From: Pseudomonadota bacterium
Lineage (GTDB): Bacteria > Pseudomonadota > Alphaproteobacteria > Rhizobiales > Xanthobacteraceae
Direction of reading: 5' to 3'
Assembly (NCBI GenBank): GCA_023431725.1
Contig: JAEYVN010000026.1
Span: 1-14,738, forward strand
DNA length: 14,738 bases
Numbering within the stretch: position 1 is the first letter of the stretch; each line of letters opens with the position of its first letter. Below the pieces are notes generated by a model. The model searched no databases and was not told the DNA's origin. It saw only the letters and a program-made list of their open reading frames with translations. Made by a program: the position numbers and the translations under genes. Below, one piece after another: positions 1-7,821 of this stretch.

Positions 1-90
1 TGCCCGTCTTCGACGGCCACGCTGAAACACGGCATCCAGAACCTGTTGCGTCACTTCGTTCCGGACGTGACCGAGGTTCGGCCAGTCTAA
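1..90 (+). CDS. NifU-domain Fe-S scaffold protein, C-terminal end (partial)
   Basis: The window opens inside a reading frame that ends with TAA at 88-90. The 29 visible residues begin CPSSTATLKHGIQNLLRHF and end DVTEVRPV. This is the characteristic end of the NifU C-terminal (Nfu) domain, which binds a labile Fe-S cluster through a CxxC motif and passes it to apo-proteins in the cytoplasm. The first visible codon (TGC) should be the second cysteine of that motif, with the first lying upstream of the window. In alphaproteobacteria this domain usually sits in an approximately 190-residue NfuA-like housekeeping protein rather than in nitrogenase-linked NifU. That is inferred, because the N-terminal domain is not visible. 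The gene lies 75 bp upstream of tsaB on the same strand. Confidence 0.85.
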   Translation, partial: CPSSTATLKHGIQNLLRHFVPDVTEVRPV

Positions 91-117
91 CGACACTCGT
101 CGCTCGCCCTGCATCCT

Positions 118-145
118 GGCCGTCCCCGCTTTCGCGAGGGCGGCC
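118..145 (+). other. Hairpin between NifU-domain gene and tsaB
   Basis: Arms 118-129 and 134-145 pair over 12 positions with one G-U pair and one mismatch, around a 4-nt loop (TTTC). The stem is GC-rich and lies 28 bp after the NifU stop and 20 bp before the chosen tsaB ATG. No T-tract follows, so it is not a canonical intrinsic terminator. It could stabilise the upstream mRNA 3' end or limit read-through into tsaB. Confidence 0.4.
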
Positions 146-165
146 ATACGATGTATGACGTCCGC

Positions 166-846
166 ATGCTCGTTCTCGCCATCGACACCGCACTGGAAGC
201 CTGTTCCGCCGCGATCTACGACTCCACGCAGGAGCTTGTGATCGCGAGCGATACGCAGATCATGACGCGCGGTCACGCCGAGGCGCTGATGCCGCTTATT
301 GCTGGCGTCATGGCGCAAGGCGCGATCGGCTTTGCCGATCTCGATCGCATTGCCGTCACCGTCGGCCCCGGCAGCTTCACCGGCCTCCGGGTCGGTATTG
401 CAGCGGCGCGTGGGTTGGGATTGGCGGCAAAAAGGCCGGTCGTCGGAATCACCACACTGGCGGCACTCGCCGCGCCCTATATCGCCATCGACCCCGGTCA
501 GCCTGTTGCCGCCACCATCGATGGCCGCCATCGGCACATCTACCTGCAGCTCTATGGCGCCGGCGGCCATGTTCTGCTGTCGCCGCGGATCGTGCCGGTG
601 GCCGAGGCCGTTCACGCAGCGGCAGGCGCGTCGGCGCGGCTCGTCGGATCGGGCGCGGCGATGATGGCTGAGATCTGGCCGGACAATGCAAAGGCGCCGT
701 CGATCGACGAGCGACGCGCGCCGGACATCGATTGGGTCGCAAGACTTGGTGCAATGGCCGCACAACAAGAGGCGCCGCCGAAGCCGCTTTATCTGCGTCC
801 TCCCAATGCACACCCGCAAACCGCATCGCAATTGCCGCGCCGATGA
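166..846 (+). CDS. tsaB: tRNA N6-threonylcarbamoyladenosine biosynthesis protein TsaB
   Basis: TsaB is the non-catalytic, ASKHA-fold partner of TsaD. The TsaB-TsaD-TsaE complex transfers threonylcarbamoyl from TC-AMP to A37 of ANN-decoding tRNAs in the cytoplasm. From 166 the product is 226 aa, typical for the family. It begins MLVLAIDTALEACSAA, the family N-terminus with the first ASKHA strand and DT pair. The signature VGPGSFTGLRVGIAAARGL lies near residues 64-83. An in-frame ATG at 151 adds five residues (MYDVR) before this conserved start, so 166 is preferred on alignment grounds; neither start has a clear Shine-Dalgarno (SD) sequence. Its stop overlaps the rimI start by 4 nt (843-846), implying co-translation. 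Identity is secure; only the start is uncertain. Confidence 0.95.
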   Translation: MLVLAIDTALEACSAAIYDSTQELVIASDTQIMTRGHAEALMPLIAGVMAQGAIGFADLDRIAVTVGPGSFTGLRVGIAAARGLGLAAKRPVVGITTLAALAAPYIAIDPGQPVAATIDGRHRHIYLQLYGAGGHVLLSPRIVPVAEAVHAAAGASARLVGSGAAMMAEIWPDNAKAPSIDERRAPDIDWVARLGAMAAQQEAPPKPLYLRPPNAHPQTASQLPRR

Positions 847-1328
847 GATGGTTGTTCGAGCTATTCTCGCCGATACGGCCTCCGGTTGTGTCCGATGCAG
901 AGACGGGCGATAGCGCAGCCATCGCAAAGCTGCATGCTGCGTCATTCCAGCGCGGCTGGAGCGAAGATGAGATCGAGCACATGCTGCTCGACAGAAATGT
1001 CATCGCGCATCGCGCAACGATCGGGAAAAAATTCGCCGGCTTCATCATGTCGCGAATTGCAGCGGATGAAGCCGAAATCCTGTCCGTTGCCGTATCGAGC
1101 TCCTACCGCGGCCGCAACATTGCGCGCGCGATGCTAAGGCACCATCTGGGGCGTCTGGCGGCTTTCGGCATACGGATGGTGTTTCTGGAAGTCGACGAAG
1201 GCAACACCCCCGCCCTGCGGCTTTACCGCCGGGCAGGTTTTGTGGAAGTCGGGCGCCGACCCGGCTATTACCCGAATGCGTCGGGAAGGCCGACCAGCGC
1301 ACTGGTATTACGGCGTGATCTCGTCTGA
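843..1328 (+). CDS. rimI: Ribosomal-protein-alanine N-acetyltransferase (RimI-like GNAT)
   Basis: This is a GNAT-fold acetyltransferase of 161 aa. RimI uses acetyl-CoA to acetylate the N-terminal alanine of ribosomal protein S18, and tsaB-rimI adjacency is widespread in bacteria. The start at 843 shares an ATGA with the tsaB stop. The frame extends further upstream inside tsaB, but the earlier ATG at 732 would add 37 residues unlike any GNAT. Visible features are the N-terminal FQRGWSEDEIEHML region, the strand AEILSVAV before the acetyl-CoA loop (residues about 75-98), and LRLYRRAGFVEVGRRPGYY with the conserved tyrosine (about 125-145). The acetyl-CoA loop reads RGRNIA at residues 89-94, with Asn92 where R/QxxGxG/A normally has glycine. 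It may still be active. The exact substrate is inferred from family and position. Confidence 0.92.
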   Translation: MRWLFELFSPIRPPVVSDAETGDSAAIAKLHAASFQRGWSEDEIEHMLLDRNVIAHRATIGKKFAGFIMSRIAADEAEILSVAVSSSYRGRNIARAMLRHHLGRLAAFGIRMVFLEVDEGNTPALRLYRRAGFVEVGRRPGYYPNASGRPTSALVLRRDLV

Positions 1329-1380
1329 TTGGACGAGCGCTCGCCCCGATTCTAAAATGGGCCGACGAGCGGAGTTGGAT

Positions 1381-1830
1381 GTGGCCTTGAAGGCGACCAA
1401 TCTAAAGAAAGTCACCAGCATCGAAGCACGGTGCGCCGAAAAGGGTATGCGCATGACCGAGCAGCGGCGGACCATCGCCCGCGTGCTCAACGATGCCGAC
1501 GATCATCCCGACGTCGAGGAATTGTATCGCCGCTGCGCCAAGATCGATGACCGCATCTCGATCTCGACGGTCTACCGGACGGTTAAGCTGTTCGAGGATT
1601 CCGGTATTATCGAGCGTCACGATTTTCGTGAGGGACGGGCCCGCTTCGAGCAGATTTCGGACGTGCACCACGACCATTTGATCAATCTCCGAAACGGAGA
1701 GGTCATTGAGTTCCAATCCGAGGAAATTGAGAGATTGCAAGCAGAGGTGGCAAGGCGGCTCGGATACAAGCTGATCGATCACCGCCTGGAACTGTATGCC
1801 GTTCCGCTGGACGATGAGACGAAGAGCTGA
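1381..1830 (+). CDS. fur: Fur-family metal-responsive transcriptional regulator (Fur/Mur type)
   Basis: This is a DNA-binding metalloregulator with an N-terminal winged helix (GMRMTEQRRTIARVL, then SISTVYRTVKLFEDSGIIERH) and a C-terminal dimerisation and metal domain containing HHDH at residues 96-99, followed by LINLRNGEVIEF. Classical Fur carries a CxxC after HHDH; here both positions are Asn (102, 105) and no C-terminal cysteine pair exists, so the structural zinc site is absent. That matches the alphaproteobacterial Fur/Mur branch, several members of which respond to manganese and control mntH or irr. The GTG at 1381 is chosen because GGAG at 1371-1374 lies 6 nt upstream. An in-frame ATG at 1357 (8 residues longer) lacks an SD. 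The gap to rimI is 52 bp, so it may be read from the tsaB-rimI transcript or its own promoter. Fur-family identity is secure; iron versus manganese sensing is inference. Confidence 0.93.
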   Translation: MALKATNLKKVTSIEARCAEKGMRMTEQRRTIARVLNDADDHPDVEELYRRCAKIDDRISISTVYRTVKLFEDSGIIERHDFREGRARFEQISDVHHDHLINLRNGEVIEFQSEEIERLQAEVARRLGYKLIDHRLELYAVPLDDETKS

Positions 1831-1890
1831 CGGACGTTTATTGGGTATCATAAGACCATATTCTTGAACCCAAGTGCTTGAAGCCTGAAA

Positions 1891-1910
1891 ATTTCGGCCT
1901 ATTTCGGCCT
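1891..1910 (+). repeat. Two tandem copies of a 10-bp repeat
   Basis: ATTTCGGCCT occurs twice head to tail (1891-1900 and 1901-1910) in the gap between fur and miaB. The second copy is followed by TGG. The repeats overlap a weak promoter-like pair (CTTGAA at 1877-1882, CTATTT at 1899-1904, spacer 16). Their role is unknown. Confidence 0.6.
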
Positions 1911-1929
1911 TGGATCGGTCCCGAGCATC

Positions 1930-2073
1930 ATGAAGGTGGGCACCGCATTCCTTTTTCACCGGTTTGGCTATAAGATGGGTCTTCAGGAACCCTGGCATGT
2001 CTGTCGTATTTGCACTGAAGGATTAGGACCGTTGACGCATTTCGCGCCGACAGCGCCCCATCACGCGGCATGA
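1930..2073 (+). CDS. Possible 47-residue small ORF overlapping the miaB start
   Basis: An ATG at 1930 opens 47 codons ending with TGA at 2071-2073, so its stop shares ATGA with the miaB start at 2070. The peptide starts [17 protein letters not shown] and carries one CRIC motif. I recognise no family. In its favour: miaB has no SD-like sequence within about 15 nt of its ATG and no other ATG/GTG/TTG start in frame, so coupling to an upstream frame would help explain its translation, and 4-nt overlaps are the rule in this operon. Against it: the SD before 1930 is weak, a TATAAG element (1969-1974) lies inside the frame, and an open frame this short can arise by chance. Confidence 0.2.
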   Translation: MKVGTAFLFHRFGYKMGLQEPWHVCRICTEGLGPLTHFAPTAPHHAA

Positions 2074-3470
2074 CCGGACCCCGTAAGCTCTTCATCAAGT
2101 CCTACGGTTGCCAGATGAACGCCTACGACTCGCTTCGTATGGCCGACATGCTGACCCCGGAGGGATTCACCGAGACGACCGACGTCAACGACGCCGATCT
2201 CGTGGTGCTGAACACCTGCCATATCCGCGAGAAGGCGGCGGAAAAGGTCTATTCCGAAATTGGCCGCCTGCGCATGATGAAGGACGAAGCCGCGAGCGCT
2301 GGCCGCAAGGTCACGATTGCTGTCGCCGGTTGCGTCGCGCAAGCCGAAGGCGCCGAGATCATGCGGCGCGCGCCCGCCGTCGATCTTGTTGTCGGCCCAC
2401 AGAGCTATCACCGCCTGCCGAACCTTCTTGGGCAGGCAGAGCGCGGCGAGCGCCCTGTCGAGACCGAGTTTCCGGCGGAAGACAAATTCGATTTCTTGAA
2501 ACAGCCGACGCGCGAAAAAATGCGCGCGCGCGGTGTCAGTGCGTTCCTGACCATCCAGGAAGGCTGCGACAAATTCTGCACCTTCTGCGTTGTGCCCTAT
2601 ACGCGCGGTGCCGAGATATCGCGTCCTGTCACCAAGATCCTTGGCGAAGCCGAACGGCTTGCCGACGCCGGTATCCGCGAAATCACGGTGATTGGCCAGA
2701 ACGTCAATGCCTATCATGGCGAAGGGCCGGACGGCAGTCCATGGACGCTCGCGCGGTTGCTCGAACGCATCGCGCAAATACCCGGCATTGATCGCCTGCG
2801 CTATACGACAAGCCACCCGCGCGATGTCGATGACAGCCTTATTGCAGCCCACCGCGATTTGCCCGAGTTGGTGCCGCAACTGCACCTACCGGTGCAGTCC
2901 GGATCGGATCGCATTCTCGATGCAATGAATCGGCGGCACACGCGCGATGATTATCGGCGTGTCATTGACCGGCTGCGTGCAGCGCAACCTGCTCTCGCCT
3001 TCACATCCGATTTCATCGTCGGCTTTCCCGGCGAAACCGATGCCGATTTCCGGGAGACCATTCGACTGATCGAAGATGTCGGCTTTGCCGGATCTTTCTC
3101 GTTCAAATATTCGCCGCGCCCGGGAACACCGGCCGCAGATATGGGCGGTCAGGTCCCCGAAGATGTGAAGTCGGCGCGTCTGCATGAATTGCAGGCATTG
3201 GTCGACCGGCAACTGGCTGACTTCAGCCGAAACTGCATCGGTCGCACCTTTGATATCTTGTTCGAAAAAACTGGCCGTTTGCCTGGGCAGATCGTCGGCA
3301 AATCGCCTTATCTGCAGCCGGTGCAGGTCATGGCGCCGCCATCTCTGATTGGCACAATCGCATCGGTGATAATCGACGATACCGGTAGTTACAGCTTGTT
3401 CGGAACGCTTGCGGCACAGGGCGCGGCAGAAGACCCGCACCATGCGCCGCTTGCTGCGATGGGAGCATGA
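2070..3470 (+). CDS. miaB: tRNA-2-methylthio-N6-dimethylallyladenosine synthase MiaB
   Basis: This radical-SAM methylthiotransferase converts i6A37 to ms2i6A37 in tRNAs reading UNN codons, using SAM and two [4Fe-4S] clusters. The 466-aa product has all three domains. The N-terminal MTTase domain carries Cys14 ([10 protein letters not shown]), Cys50 (NTCHIREKA) and Cys88 (AGCVAQ). The radical-SAM core has Cys166, Cys170 and Cys173 (CDKFCTFC). A TRAM RNA-binding domain spans about residues 385-450. The QMNAYDS signature and RTRG-like VVPYTRG segment fit MiaB rather than RimO or MtaB. No alternative ATG/GTG/TTG is in frame upstream (the frame closes at a TGA at 2016-2018), so 2070 is the start despite no evident SD. 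It heads the miaB-phoH-ybeY-corC-lnt operon and overlaps phoH by 4 nt. Confidence 0.97.
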   Translation: MTGPRKLFIKSYGCQMNAYDSLRMADMLTPEGFTETTDVNDADLVVLNTCHIREKAAEKVYSEIGRLRMMKDEAASAGRKVTIAVAGCVAQAEGAEIMRRAPAVDLVVGPQSYHRLPNLLGQAERGERPVETEFPAEDKFDFLKQPTREKMRARGVSAFLTIQEGCDKFCTFCVVPYTRGAEISRPVTKILGEAERLADAGIREITVIGQNVNAYHGEGPDGSPWTLARLLERIAQIPGIDRLRYTTSHPRDVDDSLIAAHRDLPELVPQLHLPVQSGSDRILDAMNRRHTRDDYRRVIDRLRAAQPALAFTSDFIVGFPGETDADFRETIRLIEDVGFAGSFSFKYSPRPGTPAADMGGQVPEDVKSARLHELQALVDRQLADFSRNCIGRTFDILFEKTGRLPGQIVGKSPYLQPVQVMAPPSLIGTIASVIIDDTGSYSLFGTLAAQGAAEDPHHAPLAAMGA

Positions 3471-4534
3471 CGGTCTTGCGCAATTACAAGCCGGGCCAGA
3501 ATACAGTGTTTCAGGGTTCTTCAATTGCAGCGAAGGTCGGCGATGAACCGCCGACACAAACGATGCTGGCCTTTGACGACAACAAGCTGGCGTCGACGCT
3601 GTTCGGTCAATATGGGCAGAACCTGGCGCTGATCGAGCGCAAGCTCAATGTCGTTGCCGATTCGCGCGGCAACCACGTCACCATCGAAGGGCCGCGCGAG
3701 GCGTGCGACCAGGCCCGGCGCGTCCTTGAGACCTTGTATGAGCAGCTCAAGAGTGGCGGCGAACTGGTGCAGGGCGACGTTGAAGGTGCAATCCGGCAGA
3801 CCGTGTCGCAGGGCTCGTTGTTCGACAATGATCCGGCAACGGCGCGTCCGAACTTTGCCGACATTTCCCTGCGCAAGCGCAATGTCCGCGCCCGCACGGC
3901 AGGTCAGGACGCGTACATTCGCGCCTTGAAACGGCACTCGCTGGTATTTGGCATCGGGCCGGCCGGCACCGGCAAGACCTGGCTTGCGGTTGCCCACGCC
4001 ATCTCGTTGTTCGAGCGCAAGGAAGTGGATCGCATCATTCTCTCGCGCCCCGCAGTTGAAGCCGGCGAACGCCTCGGTTTTCTGCCCGGCGATATGCGCG
4101 AGAAGGTCGATCCTTATCTGCGCCCGATCTACGATGCTTTGTTCGATCTGATGGACATGCGTATTGTCGAACGCGCCTTGCAGACCGGTGAGATCGAAAT
4201 TGCCCCGCTTGCCTTCATGCGCGGCCGCACGCTGCATAATGCAGCGGTCATTCTCGACGAAGCTCAGAATACGACATCAATGCAGATGAAGATGTTTCTG
4301 ACTCGTCTCGGCGAAAACAGCCGCATGATCGTCACCGGCGACCCGAGCCAGATCGATCTGCCGCCGGGCCAGGTTTCCGGCCTCTCGGAAGCAACGAGAT
4401 TGCTGACCGATGTCGAGGGCATAGGCCAGGTCACATTCAAGAATGAAGACGTGATCCGTCACGAACTCGTGGCGCGGATCGTCGCCGCCTATGATCGCGC
4501 CATACCAGCAGCAAAACCTCGCGAGAGCAGATGA
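3467..4534 (+). CDS. phoH: PhoH-family ATPase (YbeZ-like)
   Basis: This is a 355-aa cytoplasmic P-loop ATPase of the PhoH/YbeZ family, widely found beside ybeY and thought to act with that RNase in rRNA processing or RNA unwinding. Residues about 25-90 form a KH-like region ([21 protein letters not shown]). The ATPase follows: Walker A GPAGTGKT at 164-171, then [16 protein letters not shown], Walker B VILDE at 261-265 followed by AQN, and a sensor-like [13 protein letters not shown]. Length and motif order are those of an intact family member. Its ATG overlaps the miaB stop (ATGA, 3467-3470) and its stop overlaps the ybeY ATG (4531-4534). The name comes from E. coli phosphate-starvation PhoH; phosphate control is not evident here. 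Confidence 0.95.
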   Translation: MTVLRNYKPGQNTVFQGSSIAAKVGDEPPTQTMLAFDDNKLASTLFGQYGQNLALIERKLNVVADSRGNHVTIEGPREACDQARRVLETLYEQLKSGGELVQGDVEGAIRQTVSQGSLFDNDPATARPNFADISLRKRNVRARTAGQDAYIRALKRHSLVFGIGPAGTGKTWLAVAHAISLFERKEVDRIILSRPAVEAGERLGFLPGDMREKVDPYLRPIYDALFDLMDMRIVERALQTGEIEIAPLAFMRGRTLHNAAVILDEAQNTTSMQMKMFLTRLGENSRMIVTGDPSQIDLPPGQVSGLSEATRLLTDVEGIGQVTFKNEDVIRHELVARIVAAYDRAIPAAKPRESR

Positions 4535-5034
4535 TGCACACGGCTGCGACCAAAGGCGCGCAAACGCCACTGGCGATCGATGTTATTGTCGAAGCCGACG
4601 CCTGGAACCACCATGATGCCGAGAACATCGTGCGCAGGGCCATCGAAGCGGCCACAGCTTTCGAGAGCACCAACGGCGAGATCGCTGTGATGCTGACAGA
4701 TGATGAAACGATCCGGCAACTCAACGCGCAATGGCGCGGCATGGACAAGCCGACCAATGTGCTGTCCTTTCCCGCAAGCGACATTGCGGCCGCGCAGGAA
4801 GGCCATCTCGGCGATATTGCCATCGCCTATGAGACAGTAAGCCGCGAGGCTGAGGCCGACGACAAGGCCTTCACCGATCATCTCGCCCATCTGGCGATTC
4901 ACGGGTATCTTCATCTGATCGGCTTCGATCACGAAACCGACGACGATGCCCTTCACATGGAAGGTCTGGAGACGCGCATCCTGGCAAGCCTTGCCATTGC
5001 CGACCCCTATGCAGACCGGAAATTGGCGGACTAA
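4531..5034 (+). CDS. ybeY: Endoribonuclease / rRNA maturation factor YbeY
   Basis: YbeY is a zinc-dependent single-strand endoribonuclease needed for 16S rRNA 3' end maturation and 70S quality control, and it affects sRNA regulation in rhizobia. The 167-aa product has the UPF0054 metal motif H-x3-H-x5-H as HGYLHLIGFDH, giving His124, His128 and His134. The preceding RGMDKPTNVLSFP and GHLGDIAIAYE segments are also family signatures. ATG 4531 overlaps the phoH stop, and a second in-frame ATG at 4534 immediately follows, so the start is uncertain by one codon. The stop lies 8 bp before corC. The position between phoH and corC is conserved across proteobacteria. Confidence 0.96.
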   Translation: MMHTAATKGAQTPLAIDVIVEADAWNHHDAENIVRRAIEAATAFESTNGEIAVMLTDDETIRQLNAQWRGMDKPTNVLSFPASDIAAAQEGHLGDIAIAYETVSREAEADDKAFTDHLAHLAIHGYLHLIGFDHETDDDALHMEGLETRILASLAIADPYADRKLAD

Positions 5035-5042
5035 AGAGAAAC

Positions 5043-6212
5043 ATGCCTGACACCGATGGTCCAAGTACCAGCGACGCAAGTCGCAGCGAGACCGAGCCCG
5101 AACCGAGCCCTAGTCGCAACCTTCCCGTCCCCGTTGGCCATGGACTCCGCGAGCATGGGCCGCGCGATCAAGGAGAAGGTGTCTTCTCGAAATGGCTGCG
5201 CACGCTGTTTGGGTGGCGCCCCAGTTCGACACGAGCCGATCTGAAGGAGGTCCTCGAGGAAAGCGCACCCAGCGACCTCGGTTTTTCGCCGGAAGAAGGA
5301 ACGATGCTCAAGAATATTCTTGGGCTGCGCGAACGGCGGATCGACGACGTCATGGTGCCGCGCGCCGACATCATTGCCGTCCAGCAGGATATCCAACTCG
5401 GCGAATTGATGAAGATGTTCGAGAATGCAGGCCATTCTCGTCTTGTCGCCTTCAATGACACGCTCGACGATCCGGTCGGCATCGTTCACATCCGCGACCT
5501 GCTTGCCTTCATTACAGCGCGCGCAGCAGTCGATCCCGCCGCCAACGCCAAGCGCAAAAAGCCAAAGCCGGCCGGCCTCGACCTTGGCGCGATCGATCTG
5601 TCGATGCCTCTATCCGAAGCCAAGATCGTCCGGCAGCTTCTGTTTGTGCCGCCCTCCATGCCGGCCATCGATCTTCTGGCGAAGATGCAGGCGACCCGTA
5701 TTCATCTTGCTCTCGTCGTCGACGAATACGGCGGCACCGACGGCATCGTTTCGATCGAGGACATCGTCGAGCTGATCGTCGGCGATATCGAGGACGAACA
5801 TGACGACGAAGCGGCACCGGACATCGTGCGGCAAACCGACGGCTCGCTCGTGGCGGATGCTCGCGCCAGCCTTGAAGACGTGATCGCCGCGATCGGCAAT
5901 GGGTTCGACGTTGGTGAGGCGCTGAACGAGGTCGACACGCTCGGCGGCTATCTGGTCTCGCAGGTCGGCCGCGTGCCGGTCCGCGGTGAACTTGTGCCGG
6001 GTCCGGAGGGTTATGAGTTCGAAGTCCTCGATGCCGATCCTCGCCGGGTGAAGAAGGTGAAGATTCACCACGGCACAAGCCCGCGTGACGCGGCCGCAGC
6101 AGAGGAATCCCAGACCCAGGAGCCACACTCGATCGCGCAGGCCTCAAGCGCATCAGCCGCCTTTCCGGGTCCGTCGGAGACGGGCGTCACCAAGACCCTC
6201 CAGCAACCGTGA
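5043..6212 (+). CDS. corC: CBS-domain hemolysin-like protein CorC/YbeX (TlyC type)
   Basis: The 389-aa protein has no membrane segments. After a polar, Ser/Glu/Pro-rich N-terminus (about 1-60) come a first CBS domain near residues 100-160 (IDDVMVPRADIIAV onward), a second near 205-258 (LLAKMQATRIHLALVVDEYG, IVSIEDIVELIVGDIEDEHD), and a CorC_HlyC transporter-associated domain at about 262-340. The last 50 residues are low-complexity (Ser, Ala, Gln, Glu). It lacks the DUF21/CNNM membrane domain, so it is the short YbeX type. YbeX has been linked to Mg/Co efflux and, through its operon, to ribosome metabolism; the hemolysin label is historical. Purine agents such as SNRHL-type CBS ligands are typical ligands for the fold, but none can be assigned here. 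The start follows AAAGAGAAAC, 8 bp after ybeY. The TGA overlaps the lnt GTG. Confidence 0.93.
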   Translation: MPDTDGPSTSDASRSETEPEPSPSRNLPVPVGHGLREHGPRDQGEGVFSKWLRTLFGWRPSSTRADLKEVLEESAPSDLGFSPEEGTMLKNILGLRERRIDDVMVPRADIIAVQQDIQLGELMKMFENAGHSRLVAFNDTLDDPVGIVHIRDLLAFITARAAVDPAANAKRKKPKPAGLDLGAIDLSMPLSEAKIVRQLLFVPPSMPAIDLLAKMQATRIHLALVVDEYGGTDGIVSIEDIVELIVGDIEDEHDDEAAPDIVRQTDGSLVADARASLEDVIAAIGNGFDVGEALNEVDTLGGYLVSQVGRVPVRGELVPGPEGYEFEVLDADPRRVKKVKIHHGTSPRDAAAAEESQTQEPHSIAQASSASAAFPGPSETGVTKTLQQP

Positions 6213-7810
6213 GCATTGCGAAGGTCGCCCATGCGGTCGTCCTGGCCTGGGGCTGGCGCCGCGCCCTGATCGCTTTCGCGGCCGGGGCCATCTCCGTACT
6301 GGCGCTGCCTCCGTTCGATGTCTGGCCAATTCTCTTTTTGACGTTTCCGGTCGCCGTCTGGCTGATCGACGGGTCCGGTGCCGGACGTTTTGGAGGCTAC
6401 GTCGCAGCCGGCCTTGCGGGCTGGTTCTTCGGGTTCGGGTATTTTCTGGTCGGTCTTTACTGGATCGGGCACGCCTTTCTTGTGGATGCCAAGACGTTCG
6501 GTTGGCTGCTGCCCATCGCCGTCACCGCCTTGCCTGCCGGCTTGGCGATTTTTACGGCCGCCGGCTTTGCGTTGGCCCGGCTGCTCTGGCAGCGCGGCCC
6601 GGTGCGCATTCTGTCACTCGCCGTAGCGCTGACTTTCGCGGAGTGGATGCGTGGGCATGTGCTCACCGGCTTTCCTTGGAATAGCTATGGCTACGCACTC
6701 ACCGCCAATCTCGCCCTTGCGCAGACGCTCTCGATCGTCGGCCTCTGGGGCCTGACCATTCTTTCGGTGGCCATCTTTGCGAGCCCGGCAACACTGGCAG
6801 ACGAACAGACTGATACAAAACGTCGCTGGCTGCCGTTGGCTTTGTCGCTGGCCGTACTGGGTGCGATGGCCAGCTACGGAGCGATTCGTCTTGCACGTGC
6901 TCCAACCGAATTCGTGAAAGATGTCCGGCTGCGCATCATGCAGCCTAACGTGCCACAGGACGAAAAATTCAACTACGGCGCGCGACAGAAAATCATGAGT
7001 CACTATCTGTCGCTATCGGATCGCGCGACCACGCCGCAAACGTCAGGCCTGCGCGATGTGACGCATCTGATCTGGCCTGAATCGGCGTTTCCGTTTTTTC
7101 TGACACGTGATGGCGATGCGCTCGCGCAAATCGCAGGCTTGCTTCCGGAAGGAACGGTTCTGCTGACCGGAGCTGCACGCTATGCAGACCCCTTGCCGGG
7201 CGAACGAAGACCGCGCGCGTACAACTCGATCTACGCAATTGATCACGACGGGACCATTCTATCGGTTTACGACAAGGTGCATCTTGTCCCGTTCGGTGAG
7301 TATCTCCCATTTCAATCGACGCTCGAACGCCTCGGTCTATTGCAACTGACCAAAGTGCAGGGCGGCTTTCTGGCTGGCGATCGGCATCGCGTATATGACT
7401 TGCGAGGCGCGCCGCGCCTTTTGCCGCTGATCTGCTACGAGATCGTTTTTCCAGGCGCTATCGTACCCAATGATGACCGGCCCGGATGGCTACTGAACGT
7501 CACAAATGACGCATGGTTTGGTATGAGCCCGGGACCTTACCAACATCTCCAGCAGGCGCGTGCACGCTCGATTGAAGAAGGTCTGCCGCTTGTACGAGCG
7601 GCCAACAACGGCATCTCCGCGGTCGTCGATCCGCTTGGGCGCGTTATCCAGCAGCTACCCTTGGGCACTGAAGGTATTCTTGATTCGCAATTACCGCGAT
7701 CAATTGCACCAACGCTCTATGCACGGTTAGGCGACGGACCTGCTGGCCTCGTGTTTTTACTCAGCTTGTTTGTCGCTCTGCGTTATCGATCATCGAAACA
7801 ACCAAAATGA
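6209..7810 (+). CDS. lnt: Apolipoprotein N-acyltransferase
   Basis: This inner-membrane enzyme adds the third acyl chain to the N-terminal cysteine of lipoproteins, the last step of Gram-negative lipoprotein maturation. The 533-aa product has several hydrophobic N-terminal segments (for example LIAFAAGAISVLALPPF, WFFGFGYFLVGLYWIG, LPIAVTALPAGLAIF), a periplasmic carbon-nitrogen hydrolase domain and a final membrane segment (GLVFLLSLFVALRYR). The catalytic triad can be placed: Glu291 in WPESAFPF, Lys356 in YDKVHLVPFGEYLPF and Cys409 in LICYEIVFPG. The start is GTG at 6209, sharing GTGA with the corC stop. No better ATG is close by, and the first residues lead straight into the first membrane region. 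It is the last gene of the miaB operon; an AT-rich gap follows. Confidence 0.96.
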   Translation: MSIAKVAHAVVLAWGWRRALIAFAAGAISVLALPPFDVWPILFLTFPVAVWLIDGSGAGRFGGYVAAGLAGWFFGFGYFLVGLYWIGHAFLVDAKTFGWLLPIAVTALPAGLAIFTAAGFALARLLWQRGPVRILSLAVALTFAEWMRGHVLTGFPWNSYGYALTANLALAQTLSIVGLWGLTILSVAIFASPATLADEQTDTKRRWLPLALSLAVLGAMASYGAIRLARAPTEFVKDVRLRIMQPNVPQDEKFNYGARQKIMSHYLSLSDRATTPQTSGLRDVTHLIWPESAFPFFLTRDGDALAQIAGLLPEGTVLLTGAARYADPLPGERRPRAYNSIYAIDHDGTILSVYDKVHLVPFGEYLPFQSTLERLGLLQLTKVQGGFLAGDRHRVYDLRGAPRLLPLICYEIVFPGAIVPNDDRPGWLLNVTNDAWFGMSPGPYQHLQQARARSIEEGLPLVRAANNGISAVVDPLGRVIQQLPLGTEGILDSQLPRSIAPTLYARLGDGPAGLVFLLSLFVALRYRSSKQPK

Positions 7811-7821
7811 GTTCGGTAATT

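Noticed and set aside
732..842. Extended N-terminus of RimI from ATG 732
   Set aside because: The added 37 residues lie inside tsaB and look non-native. ATG 843 with the 4-nt overlap gives a normal GNAT start.
2061..2885. Minus-strand open frame of 274 codons antisense to miaB
   Set aside because: It is a shadow of miaB, with no recognisable domain or SD.
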